Shown: positions 38,617-48,368, counted from the stretch's first letter. The stretch: DNA of 64,000 bases from Poteriospumella lacustris (GCA_008000375.1 SMOI01000059.1:62001-126000); one strand, 5' to 3'. Numbers and translations are program-made. The notes: generated from the sequence alone by a model not told the origin.

Positions 38617-41600
38617 ATGACACATTCGATTGACTGGAACCCATCAACAATGAGCGGGGAGACGACGACATTCTTGAAGTTAACCAATGGCACGATTCAT
38701 GGAGCGGTATCCTTGTGGTTTTCCGATCAACACCAACAGGCCCTTGAGATGTTTGGCCCGATCGAAGACTGGGATGTGAGTGAGGTGACGAATATGTCGC
38801 GGTTGTTTCGTGTTGATGCAGACAAAGACTACGTGGAAGAAGAAGAAGATGATGATAATAATGGTAACGATGACAACTACGATGATGATAAAGATGGCTT
38901 TAAAAGAAGCTACGACATCAGTCGCTGGGATGTGTCGAACGTGACCAACATGTCGCGGATGTTTGCACAAGCAACGCGTCTCGCAGCGCGTCTCACCTTG
39001 TCCATTGGTCGTTGGGATGTTTCGAGTGTCACCAATATGTCAGGAATGTTTTCCTTCGCCGGGCCATTCAATCAGCCGTTGGATGATTGGGATGTATCGA
39101 ACGTGACCAACATGTCGAGAATGTTTGAAGGTGCCACGAAATTCAACGGTGCCATCAGTCGTTGGAACGTATCCAGCGTCACTAACATGTCGAAGATGTT
39201 CTTAAGTGCGGACTCGTTCAATCAGCCACTGAGCGATTGGGATGTATCGAAGGTCACGAATATGTCGGCGATGTTCAACGTAGCGTCATCGTTCAATCAA
39301 CCGTTGGACGGCTGGGATGTATCCAAGGTCACGGACATGGCGAACATGTTTGACGAAGCGTCGCAGTTCAATGGTGCGCTCACTGGTTGGAAGGTGGTCA
39401 ACGTCACCGACATGGCGAACATGTTCAACGAAGCGTCGTCGTTCAATCAACCGTTGGGAGATTGGAATGTGTCTAGCGTCACTGATATGTCGTGCATGTT
39501 CAATGACGCGTCGTCGTTCAACCAACCACTCACCAACTGGGATGTGTCCAACGTGGAGGATATGGGTTACATGTTTTGTGGGGCCACCTCGTTCAACCAG
39601 TCGCTAGATGAGTGGAACGGGGCAAAGGTCCAGATTCTGTACAACACGTTTTCCGGGGCGTCGTCGTTCAATCAGCCGTTGGATCACTGGAATGTGTCGA
39701 ATGTCACCGATATGTCTGAAATGTTTTACGATGCATCGTCGTTCCATCAGTCACTGGGCAGTTGGGATGTATCGAAGGTCACCAAAATGGCTTCGATGTT
39801 TCAGAATGCGTCGTCGTTTGACCAACCGCTGGACAGCTGGAATGTGGCGAACGTGCATGACATGCGAGGAATGTTTGCTGATACTCGATCCTTCAATCAG
39901 TCACTGAGCAGTTGGGATGTATCAACGGTTACCAGCATGGCTACGATGTTTCAGAATGCCTCTTCGTTCAATCAGCCGCTGGACAGCTGGAATGTGGCGA
40001 ACGTGCATGACATGCGAGGAATGTTTGCTGATACTCGATCCTTCAATCAGTCACTGGGCAGTTGGGATGTGTCAACGGTTACCAACATGGCTACGATGTT
40101 TCAGAATGCCTCTTCGTTCGACCAGCCGCTGGACAGCTGGAATGTGGCGAGCGTGAAGGACACGCAAGGAATGTTTGCTGATACTCAGTCCTTCAATCAG
40201 CCACTGGGCAGTTGGGATGTGTCCAAGGTCACCAACATGGCTACGATGTTTCAGAATGCCTCTTCGTTCAATCAGCCGCTGGACAGCTGGAATGTGGCGA
40301 GCGTGAAGAACACGCAAGGAATGTTTGCTGATACTCGATCCTTCAATCAGCCACTGGGCAGTTGGGATGTGTCCAAGGTCACCAACATGGCTACGATGTT
40401 TCAGAATGCTTCTTCGTTCGACCAGCCGCTGGACAGTTGGAATGTGGCGAGCGTGAAGGACACGCAAGGAATGTTTGCTGATACTCGATCCTTCAATCAG
40501 CCACTGGGCAGTTGGGATGTGTCCAAAGTCACCTGTATGTCGAGAATGTTTGAGCGTGCTTCGTCGTTTAATCAGCCGCTGGACAATTGGGAGGTGTCGA
40601 AAGGCACCGAACGGGTCTCAATGTTTACTGGAGCGAAGTCGTTCAACCAACCGCTCTGCCATTTGACAGTCCCCGACAAACAAAGCGTGGTTAAGCCGCG
40701 TCGCAAAGGTAAAGCGTGGGGCAGAGCGAAGTCTGGATCAGGGGGTCTCAATTTATGTCCGCGGGGATACGAGTATGTCAAGCCCTGTCGTGCCGTCCGC
40801 AGTAAGGAGGGGCGCATTTCTTTGGCTACGGTTCTGGTGGAGGTTGTTGCTCGGTTGCCAGTGGACGTGTGTCGTGAGATACGACTTATGGTGTGGGAGC
40901 CACTGACCAACGACACTATTCACGAGGCCGTTCGATCTTGTGATTGGTTTGGTGATGGCTTTTGGAAGTGCTTCCATCGCCACGGACCAATGGCGCTCTG
41001 GGACGTACGGCGAGTCACGAACATGGATTATCTGTTCCAGTGGGCTGATGCGAGCACTATTAAAGACATATCACGTTGGGACGTGCGCAATGTGCAGTCG
41101 ATGAGACAAATGTTTGAAAAAGCACAGTCCCTCGAAAGCGTGATGGGCGGTTGGAACGTCAGTCAGGTGACGGATATGCAGGGGATGTTCAGAGGATGTG
41201 AGGACTTCAACCAACCACTGCACGAGTGGAACGTGTCCCTCGTCACCAGCATGCGTGGGATGTTCGAGGGCTGCAGCGAATTCAATCAGCCGTTGGACAT
41301 GTGGGACGTTGGGCGAGTGGAGACCATGAGCGAGATGTTCCGGAAGTGCTCGGCGTTCAATCAGCCGCTGAACGACTGGAATGTGTCGTCCGTGGTGGAT
41401 ATGCGGTTGATGTTTTCTCGGGCCACTGCGTTCAACCAGGACCTGTTGAAGTGGGAGGTGGGCAATGTGCGGAATATGAGTGCTATGTTTCGTGATGCGG
41501 AGCATTTCAACGGAGATGTGTCCAGTTGGGATGTGTCGCATGTGCGTTTTATGGGCGGAATGTTCAAAGGGGCGGCGTCGTTCAACCAGACGTTGGACAG

Positions 41601-41736
41601 ATGGAATACCTCGCACGTGGCGGTGCGTAGGAATGTGTTCCAGGGGTCTAGACGCAAGCAACCGTCTTTGACGTGGGATTGCGAAAGTTTCGACGTAGAG
41701 AGCGAGACATCTGAGGAGAATGATCACACGTGGTGA
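38617..41736 (+). CDS. Giant double-unit BspA-like/DUF285 protein
   Basis: The product has 1039 residues. It starts with a leader (FLKLTNGTIHGAVSLWFSDQ), an Asp/Glu/Asn-rich insertion (~70-95) inside the first repeats, then about 28 repeats to residue ~680. A basic linker follows (SVVKPRRKGKAWGRAKSG), then a second leader module (VLVEVVARLPVDVCREIRL, NDTIHEAVRS) near 735-790 and about ten more repeats. The two-leader layout implies fusion of two DUF285 genes. Bases 39751-40500 are five 150 bp units, each made of two repeats. The tail (SLTWDCESFD) is shared with the broken inverted paralogue at 31534. No signal peptide or anchor. Function unknown. Confidence 0.8.
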   Translation: MTHSIDWNPSTMSGETTTFLKLTNGTIHGAVSLWFSDQHQQALEMFGPIEDWDVSEVTNMSRLFRVDADKDYVEEEEDDDNNGNDDNYDDDKDGFKRSYDISRWDVSNVTNMSRMFAQATRLAARLTLSIGRWDVSSVTNMSGMFSFAGPFNQPLDDWDVSNVTNMSRMFEGATKFNGAISRWNVSSVTNMSKMFLSADSFNQPLSDWDVSKVTNMSAMFNVASSFNQPLDGWDVSKVTDMANMFDEASQFNGALTGWKVVNVTDMANMFNEASSFNQPLGDWNVSSVTDMSCMFNDASSFNQPLTNWDVSNVEDMGYMFCGATSFNQSLDEWNGAKVQILYNTFSGASSFNQPLDHWNVSNVTDMSEMFYDASSFHQSLGSWDVSKVTKMASMFQNASSFDQPLDSWNVANVHDMRGMFADTRSFNQSLSSWDVSTVTSMATMFQNASSFNQPLDSWNVANVHDMRGMFADTRSFNQSLGSWDVSTVTNMATMFQNASSFDQPLDSWNVASVKDTQGMFADTQSFNQPLGSWDVSKVTNMATMFQNASSFNQPLDSWNVASVKNTQGMFADTRSFNQPLGSWDVSKVTNMATMFQNASSFDQPLDSWNVASVKDTQGMFADTRSFNQPLGSWDVSKVTCMSRMFERASSFNQPLDNWEVSKGTERVSMFTGAKSFNQPLCHLTVPDKQSVVKPRRKGKAWGRAKSGSGGLNLCPRGYEYVKPCRAVRSKEGRISLATVLVEVVARLPVDVCREIRLMVWEPLTNDTIHEAVRSCDWFGDGFWKCFHRHGPMALWDVRRVTNMDYLFQWADASTIKDISRWDVRNVQSMRQMFEKAQSLESVMGGWNVSQVTDMQGMFRGCEDFNQPLHEWNVSLVTSMRGMFEGCSEFNQPLDMWDVGRVETMSEMFRKCSAFNQPLNDWNVSSVVDMRLMFSRATAFNQDLLKWEVGNVRNMSAMFRDAEHFNGDVSSWDVSHVRFMGGMFKGAASFNQTLDRWNTSHVAVRRNVFQGSRRKQPSLTWDCESFDVESETSEENDHTW
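39751..40500 (+). repeat. Higher-order array, five 150 bp units
   Basis: Each unit encodes 50 residues (one GSWDVSxVTxMATMFQNA repeat plus one DSWNVAxVxDxxGMFADT repeat). Units 3-5 are nearly identical. The paralogue at 31534 has only one such unit, so the array grew after the duplication, or shrank there. Confidence 0.85.
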
Positions 41737-42388
41737 TTGGAGCAGCGTCGGTAGAACAAGCACGGAGGATTCCCTCTGGCTGCCACATGTGCATCGCCTC
41801 TGAGACAGTGTCGCGGCAAGGAACAGACGATGCCATCCAACTAGGCGAATATCGTATTAACATGTACTGCACTGAAGGTTACCACAACCAACGACTACAA
41901 AGCAATTCTCACAGCCGAAGGGGGGTCTCTTAGACCTAATCATCCGTCTTACAGTAGTTCCTCACCCACGCGCTGAGAGTCGTCTCGTTCCTTACAACAG
42001 GCATTCTCGGGTCGCTCTGTTGGATCTGTCACCAGGCGCAGCAGCTGCTCTCGCCTTAACTGAGCGTGACAACGTGAACATGTCAACGTGGGAAAACGGC
42101 TACACGGGAAGGCTGTTACGTGACGTGTGCTACGTGCGACGCAATAGGTGACGATGCGACGGAATATCACGAGCGATGCGCCTTCGCTGGCGGTGTCGAC
42201 GGTTGGCGGGGTAAGCGGTGCCACCAAAGGAAACGAAATGGCAAAACGAAGAGAGACAAGGCGGCCAAGCAATTCATATGAAGAGGGACTGAGCAACAGT
42301 GGAACAGAAGAACAGCAAAAAGAGGCCTGCAACACAGGTAGGGATGCCCACGATCCTTACGGGAGGCCTCCGCAGAATGGAGGCTTCT
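41737..42388. other. Intergenic, no gene seen
   Basis: Spacer between the convergent DUF285 gene and the family gene at 42389. No repeat or RNA gene recognised. Confidence 0.45.
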
Positions 42389-43543
42389 CTACGAGCCCAC
42401 GACGGCGTGTTGTCCGGGCAGCACTTCCAACGACGTCGGGTACAGCAATATCGACTCCATGCGACGGTTCGCATCGATGGAAACGACGATGCGCCCATCG
42501 ATTGTGAACAGCCGTGGGGTCGCAGACAAGGAAAGTGGGTACAACCCGCCGTGCCGCATCAACGGCGATGCGGTGCCCAACTCGCCTAGGCAATGATTCA
42601 ACGACCTCTCCGAGTGCAACAGAACGTCGTATTCGTCGTACGACTCCCCAGCGTAGTAGCCCGACAACACCTTCTGCAGCCACAGGTAGCGCAGGCGTTC
42701 GGATGACACGTCGTAGATCTCGGTTTTGCGGATGCAAAAGTCGCCTTCCAACCGCACCGCACCCGACGTTCGTTGGGAGATGATCCGGACGTTGCGGATG
42801 TCGCAACAGTGGTCGGGGTTCAAGTCGAACTTGACCGCCCACAGCGCGAAGGCGTCGGCCAAGAAGAAGCGCTGCAGCAGCTGCGCCATCTTCTCCATCG
42901 TCGCGCCCTGGTACTTCAGCGCATGCGACACACCGTCGCGTGTGAAGCAGGTGCCGTCCACACAAATGCGATGGAAGTCCAGCGTTGGCAGGCAGTACTG
43001 ACGGAAGAAGCGGCGCAGGAGCATCGGGTCTTGACTGTTGATCACGCGGCAGAACATCGTCAGATACTCACGGCGCAGGTCATGTTTCGGCACTTGCGCC
43101 ATACGCATCATGTGACGGCGCTGGCGGCGGTACGCAGTGTACTTGTATGGACGCAGCGCAGACCAGACGCTCTGCATCATCAGCGCGTCCTCGTCGTCGC
43201 CGTCAGCAGCACCCTCATCAAAAGCGTCGACACTGTCGAGGAAGTCGTCAGGAGATGCTGTTGCGGATGGGACGGAGATGTCCGAGAGCTTTCGTTTTCT
43301 CGGTCCTGTGGCATCGGACGCAGGTCCTACGGTGGCTGGCTCGGTCACTGCAGAGTCGTCGATGAACCACACCTCCTCCTCGTTGGCATCCAGCACCACC
43401 CGCACGTCAACCGATTTCGGGTTCAACAGATATGGTGATGGAGGGAATGATTCTCTTGGAGATGAACACGATACGCCGGGGTTCCATCGTGTGGTCGTTG
43501 TATTCGACGACGCGTTGTTGGCTCCGACGGTCATGGTCGCCAT
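42389..43543 (-). CDS. Acidic-N-terminus family protein
   Basis: The 384-residue product starts at the ATG at 43543. It has the tag NEEEVWFIDDS near residue 55, the NLS-like PRKRKLSDIS near 80, an acidic stretch (AADGDDEDA), and the core from ~130: YRRQRRHMMRMAQVPKHD, LRREYLTMFCRVINSQD, LLRRFFRQYCLPTLDFHRIC, FALWAVKFDLNPDHCC, VRIISQRTSGAVRLEGDF, EIYDVSSERLRYLWLQKV, GLYPLSLSATPRLFTIDG and NRRMESILLYPTSLEV. It is one of three clustered genes (42.4-47.1 kb). Function unknown; nuclear location inferred. Confidence 0.8.
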   Translation of the reverse strand: MATMTVGANNASSNTTTTRWNPGVSCSSPRESFPPSPYLLNPKSVDVRVVLDANEEEVWFIDDSAVTEPATVGPASDATGPRKRKLSDISVPSATASPDDFLDSVDAFDEGAADGDDEDALMMQSVWSALRPYKYTAYRRQRRHMMRMAQVPKHDLRREYLTMFCRVINSQDPMLLRRFFRQYCLPTLDFHRICVDGTCFTRDGVSHALKYQGATMEKMAQLLQRFFLADAFALWAVKFDLNPDHCCDIRNVRIISQRTSGAVRLEGDFCIRKTEIYDVSSERLRYLWLQKVLSGYYAGESYDEYDVLLHSERSLNHCLGELGTASPLMRHGGLYPLSLSATPRLFTIDGRIVVSIDANRRMESILLYPTSLEVLPGQHAVVGS

Positions 43544-44345
43544 ACGACAGTTCCGTCCGTTCGAGCAACAATGGACACACAGCCAAGGGGTTGAAATCAG
43601 ACACGTGTAAAAACAGTAAATAAATGTCAGTAGAACAATAGCAGATCATTGATGATCGCTCTAAAGGGGGAGCAAGGAGCAAGAAAAAGTCTGAAGCAGT
43701 CGTCGTCATCGGCTTTTAGGGTTACGGTTAGGGTTACGGTTAGGGTTACGGTTAGGGTTAGTGCAACAGCTTTGGCCTTTACTTTGCACTGAAACTAATC
43801 ATAGCACAGGTACACGAACGATGACGCACAACAAATCTCAGCAACTGCTGCCAGGCCGCCGAAGAGGGATGCGGCGTGTTCAACAAGTCGCGAGGAGGAG
43901 GTACGAAGTTATCACAACGGAACGAGCGATGGCGGTGGTTCGTCGACGGATTGTCACGGTTTGGGCCACGCCAGGGTCCATTATGAATACGGAACCAATC
44001 AAACGCCTTGCATCCATCGTGTCCGTGGGCCCCGTATCGATGTGGGAAATGGAAGAGGAATTCGACGCGACACAAGGTTTAACAGGTGGGCTTACACGGG
44101 AGACAAACACAAGGAAAAGGCTGTCACACAGCACGGAAGAGGAGACTTTCAATGGAAACACAACAACACAACAACACAACAGCAATGCAGTAACACAGCG
44201 ACGAGTGAGTGAAACGATGACGACAACGATGACAACTGCGAATGGGGCGACGATGCACGACCAATGGCGTGAGGAATAGGGAGGGGAGCGGGGTGAACAC
44301 TGTTCGAAATGAAAGTGGCGACAAATGTAGAGCAGCGGGCAGGTG
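43544..44345. other. Intergenic with an interstitial telomere-like tract
   Basis: Holds the TTAGGG/TTACGG tract at 43716-43760 (listed separately) and a CAACA-rich stretch at ~44158-44190. A 172-codon frame (43761-44279) is Thr/Arg-rich without domain features and I do not accept it. Confidence 0.5.
43716..43760 (+). repeat. Interstitial telomere-like repeat
   Basis: Forty-five bases alternate perfectly between TTAGGG and TTACGG (four and three copies), ending in TTA. TTAGGG is the telomere unit of many protists. The alternation makes a 12 bp higher-order unit. Confidence 0.85.
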
Positions 44346-45437
44346 CTACACCGTCACCGGGTCGCACTCGATCAGCGTCGGGTGCAACAGCATCGACTCA
44401 ATGCGACGATCCGCATTGATGTTCACGACAAAGCGACCAGTGACAGTGAAGAGCCGCGGCTCCGCTGCCAACGGCAGAGGATACAGACCGTGGTGCTCTA
44501 TGAACAAGTCGTCAGGCGGCTGCGTTGATCGGAGCGTCGCGATGTTTTCGTCGCAGGCCTCGCCCACATAGAACGACGACAGCACCTTCTGCCGCCACAG
44601 ATACCGCAGTTTCTCCGCCGACACGTCGTAGATCTCCGTTCGACGGATGACGAAATCGGCTTCCAAGCGCACGGCGTTGGACATGCGCGTGGTGATGACT
44701 TTGACGTCGCGTGCGGCGCAGCAGTGGTCGGGGTTCACGTCGAACTTCACCGCCCACAGTGCGAACGCGTCGGGCTGCCCGTATCGCCGCACTTGGCAAT
44801 CGGCATTCGCTTCCGAGATTCCTTCGTATTTGATGACGGCCGAAGCGCCTCGGCGCACAAGGCAAGTGCCGTCGAGGCAGACGCGGTGAAAACTGACGCC
44901 CGCGTCGCAGTACTGACGGAAGAAGCTGCGCAGCAGGACCGGGTCGTGGGCGTTCACGGCACTGCAGAACATGGACAGGTACTCCCGTCGTAGGTCGTTC
45001 TTAGGGACTTTTAGAATGCGGAGTTGACTGCGGCGATCTCGTCGAATCGCCGCGTATTTGTACGGCCGCAGCACCGACCACACGGAATCCAGCATCTCGT
45101 CGCCCCCTTCCAGGCTGTCATCGGCAGACCCGCTCATGGAATCCAGTGACGATGGGTGAGGTTCATTTGATGAGGCGAAAGCGGCGGATATGTTGTCGAT
45201 TTTTCGCTTGTTTCGACTGTCCTTGGTTGGGGCAAACCCTTCGAAGCCGATTGCTGGGCCATGATTCCGGTCGTGTAATTGCTCAGTTAGCGTTTGAGGA
45301 TAAGAATTGCTGATGGACCATACTTCTTCGTCGTTCTGATCCACAACAGCTCGAATCGACAGCAGCGGAGACAACACGGACGACGAATCCGTCATTGACG
45401 ACGCTCTCCCGGATTCCGACGCCCACTGGACGAACAT
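44346..45437 (-). CDS. Acidic-N-terminus family protein
   Basis: The 363-residue product starts at the ATG at 45437; another ATG 14 codons in (MTDSSSVLSPLL) is equally possible. It has the tag QNDEEVWSISNS near residue 40, the basic patch DSRNKRKIDNIS near 75, a short acidic stretch, and the core from ~120: ILKVPKNDLRREYLSMF, AVNAHDPVLLRSFFRQYC, FALWAVKFDVNPDHCC, VKVITTRMSNAVRLEADF, EIYDVSAEKLRYLWRQKV, GLYPLPLAAEPRLFTVTG and ADRRIESMLLHPTLIE. It is divergent from the gene at 46107 with 670 bp between starts, so the two may share a promoter region. Confidence 0.8.
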   Translation of the reverse strand: MFVQWASESGRASSMTDSSSVLSPLLSIRAVVDQNDEEVWSISNSYPQTLTEQLHDRNHGPAIGFEGFAPTKDSRNKRKIDNISAAFASSNEPHPSSLDSMSGSADDSLEGGDEMLDSVWSVLRPYKYAAIRRDRRSQLRILKVPKNDLRREYLSMFCSAVNAHDPVLLRSFFRQYCDAGVSFHRVCLDGTCLVRRGASAVIKYEGISEANADCQVRRYGQPDAFALWAVKFDVNPDHCCAARDVKVITTRMSNAVRLEADFVIRRTEIYDVSAEKLRYLWRQKVLSSFYVGEACDENIATLRSTQPPDDLFIEHHGLYPLPLAAEPRLFTVTGRFVVNINADRRIESMLLHPTLIECDPVTV

Positions 45438-46106
45438 CTGTCATAAGCAAATACTCAAATGTGATGTTGATGGCGGATGACAATAAATAACTTGTGATTC
45501 TTCTTGAAGAAGAACAGCCGCCACGTTCAACGCTCAACCGACTTCTTCGGTCACGACGATGACGATGGCGGCAGTCGGGAGAGAGAGCAGCAGCAGCAGC
45601 GGCGGCTCGCCAGACACCGATCAACTGTTGTTGCTGCAACGAGACATGGACTCTGCGACACTGACACGGGTGTATTCAGCATCGAAAAGAGGATTACGTG
45701 TAGGATCTCATCATCGGACCATCTGATCAACAATACCCACAGAGCAGTGAGTGATCTTTTCCACTTTCCGCTGCTGCCTGCGCTGCCAGCAGCAGGTCGC
45801 CGCAGAGCTGTTTCTGAAACGCCCGACCATCTTAAATCTCTGCGCAGCGCGCCACCTTGCTACGCGACACAGCCGCCGGGCAGGACGACACACTCTCTCC
45901 CTCCGCTGCCCTCTGAGCGCCACCTCCCAACGGACCCGCTGCCCTGGAAAACAAATCCAGACCTAACCGTAGAAGAACCAACGACTGCACAATTCATTCA
46001 TCACTCTATAGTTGAATTGGATACCCGAGTCTTGTTGAACATCTTCGCCGTCCAGTTTGTGTATTACATTTTGTTTCACTTTTTTCTCTTGCAGTATCAA
46101 TAAGAA
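45438..46106. other. Shared 5' region of two divergent family genes
   Basis: A possible 5'-UTR intron of the gene at 46107 runs from 45747 (GTGAGTGATC) to 46094 (a pyrimidine tract and GCAG), ending 12 bp before its ATG. A 199-codon frame (45504-46103) covering this interval is not credible. Confidence 0.4.
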
Positions 46107-47132
46107 ATGACAGCGCTTGTCACCGCCTTTCCCTCGTCCTCCTCCGTTTCTGACAATTCCCCAATATCTCTCGATAAATCTATCCTTGAACAAATCAATA
46201 TCAAGCATTTTCTCGGTGAAAACGAGGAGGAGGTTTGGTATGTGGAAATGGAAGACGATCGGGACGATGCTTCCCGAAAACGAAAATACTCGGACGTGTC
46301 CACATCCATATCCATATCCACCCCAAGCACCATCACCAGCACCAGCACCAGCCCGAGAATATGCAGTATAGACACTGAAGACGACCCGTCTCCTGACCTC
46401 GCCGACATTGACGAGTCCGTGTGGCGCGCGCTCCAGCCGTACCGTTATACGGAGTCTCGCAGGCTTCTCCGTCAGCGCCGTCGGATACCGCATCTGCCTA
46501 AGAACGATTTGCGCCGATCGTATCTTGCCATGTTCACCAACGCGATCAATGCGCACAACGACGCCTTGCTGAAGTCCTTCCTGAAGACGTACTGCAACCC
46601 GGCGATGGATTTCCATCGCATCTGCCTGGACGCCGTCTCCTTTCCTCACCACGGACCGCTGCCTCTCGACAAGTACTGCACCCCCGAACACCTCGTCAAT
46701 CGCTACTACATGGCCGATGCCTACGCGATGTGGGCCATCAAGAACCACGTGAACCCGGACATCGTCACGCAGTTCTTCCGGCCCCGCGTCATCACCACCC
46801 GAGCGTCGAACAAGATTCGGCTCGAGGCCGAGTACGTCGTCCGCAAAACGGAGATCTACGACATCGGGGAGGACGAGATGCAGTATTTCCTGCTGCAGAA
46901 GGTGGTGTCCGGCTACTTCCGCGGCGCGGACATCGACGAGGACAGCACGTTCGTCAACCAGTTCGCACAGACGACGAAGCGTCCCCACCGCCCGCACAGC
47001 GGGCTGTATCCACTGCCCTTGGCCAAGACGCCCCGACATGTCGAGATGAAAGGCTTCATGTCGTTCATCGTCGACGAGCACCGCCGCATCGAGTCGATGT
47101 TGTTCTTTCCGGCCTCCATCGACATTCGATGA
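46107..47132 (+). CDS. Acidic-N-terminus family protein
   Basis: The 341-residue product starts at the ATG at 46107. It has the tag NEEEVWYVEMEDD near residue 40, the basic patch SRKRKYSDVS near 60, a Ser/Thr-rich linker, an acidic stretch, and the core from ~110: YTESRRLLRQRRRIPHLPKND, LRRSYLAMF, AINAHNDALLKSFLKTYC, YAMWAIKNHVNPDIVTQFF, PRVITTRASNKIRLEAEY, EIYDIGEDEMQYFLLQKV, GLYPLPLAKTPRHVEMKG and HRRIESMLFFPASIDI. It is the most divergent of the three clustered members: MWAIKNHVNPD replaces LWAVKFDxNPD, and the Cys after NPDx is lost. Both strands of the cluster have intact frames. Confidence 0.8.
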   Translation: MTALVTAFPSSSSVSDNSPISLDKSILEQINIKHFLGENEEEVWYVEMEDDRDDASRKRKYSDVSTSISISTPSTITSTSTSPRICSIDTEDDPSPDLADIDESVWRALQPYRYTESRRLLRQRRRIPHLPKNDLRRSYLAMFTNAINAHNDALLKSFLKTYCNPAMDFHRICLDAVSFPHHGPLPLDKYCTPEHLVNRYYMADAYAMWAIKNHVNPDIVTQFFRPRVITTRASNKIRLEAEYVVRKTEIYDIGEDEMQYFLLQKVVSGYFRGADIDEDSTFVNQFAQTTKRPHRPHSGLYPLPLAKTPRHVEMKGFMSFIVDEHRRIESMLFFPASIDIR

Positions 47133-48368
47133 TCGCGCCGCGCCGCGCCGCGCCGCGCTGTGCTGGTTCTGTGTAACACCTGTGCTTATTTCTGGTTATT
47201 TCTGCTGGCTCGGGATGGTGTTGTAGGTACGTGGGGTGTTGTCTGTTGTCGCGATAGAGCACAGGGTAGAGGCCGCAACAGTGGCAGCAGTGTTTGTAGT
47301 CGAGGGTCTCGGGGCGGGTGAGTCATTATCGCCTACCGCGTTAAAGCGGCCGCAGGAGTGCTATCGCCTGTGCGAGAGTCACGGTACTATACACCGCATA
47401 GGTGGGCAAGGTGAGTTGGTCGCCGGTAGTATTGGTTTCATGGGTGTTTCGCAGCGAGACACAGACATGGGCGACGTCGGCGGTGGTCGTAGACAGCCAC
47501 GTTCGATATTGCCGCGGTGTGGACATCGCCGACGGCCCGTCTCCGATCGAGAACTTCCGTCCGCGCTGCCGTAAAAATGCCTCGGAGGCCATGGACAGCA
47601 CCGCCACTGGACGGTCGCGCAACGACTGGGCGATTTGCTTCGTTTTCCTCTCACCGCGCAGTCAGTACCCACCCGCCACCGTCTCTCCCACAACGATGCG
47701 GCAAACACCCAACGCAAAGAACAACGTCACGGCCGACGACGATCTCAATGGCGGAGGCAGTAACTGCGCACGACTGTCACCACACTTTCGCAATCGACGA
47801 CGCCTTCACCAGCTGGGACGAGTAGTGCGATGGATTCGAAATCGACAACCCTCCGTTGACCACAGGTCTCAGCGTCTTCGATGCACTGCGGGTACGACAG
47901 GTACTACCAGAAGATGCTGCGACATCACGCATGCCTCCTGCAGGTGACGTCTGCAGTTCGCCGGGGCGGCAGTTAACACAGGTTCAAGGGCTGTCGAGGC
48001 ATTTCAATATTCGAGATTCCTGTGACCAATACAACCGTCTGACACTCTGAACAGAGCTACGAATTCGATGTCTGTGCCACAATCGTTGGCGATCGCGTCG
48101 GCTTTGTCAAGCGAACAACGACCCAGGACGAGCGCAGTCCAGAGTGTGTCTCGTCTCCACCTTGACGGGCGGTCTGCGCTGCCTCCAACTGCAACCGCTG
48201 CATGTAGCAGGCGGTCATGATAACTCGTCTTGTAGCGAGGCGGCGTCCATCGCTTGTCTCGAGGCCACGAAGCCTTCTCCGTCGGCACGTTGGCAGGCGG
48301 ACTTAGGTCGCGAGGGATACCGCCGCGGGACCCCACGCCACGGCAACATACGCGTCTACTGGGGTCAA
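47133..48368. other. Intergenic with possible decayed coding pieces
   Basis: Starts with a GCCGC run (47136-47160). On the minus strand, 47341-47660 is open with protein-like composition (e.g. KQIAQSLRDRPVAVLSMASE, ending AIALLRPL) but lacks a clear start. On the plus strand, ~47753-48050 reads as protein (DCHHTFAIDDAFTSWDE, then after a TAG, FEIDNPPLTTGLSVFDALR). These could be remnants or missed exons; I cannot assign either. Confidence 0.3.

Noticed and set aside
43716-43760. Short regular repeat considered as a CRISPR array
   Set aside because: Units are 6 bp without spacers and the genome is eukaryotic. It is a telomere-like tract.
43761-44279. 172-codon frame next to the telomere-like tract
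   Set aside because: Low-complexity Thr/Arg/Gln composition, no paralogue and no domain.
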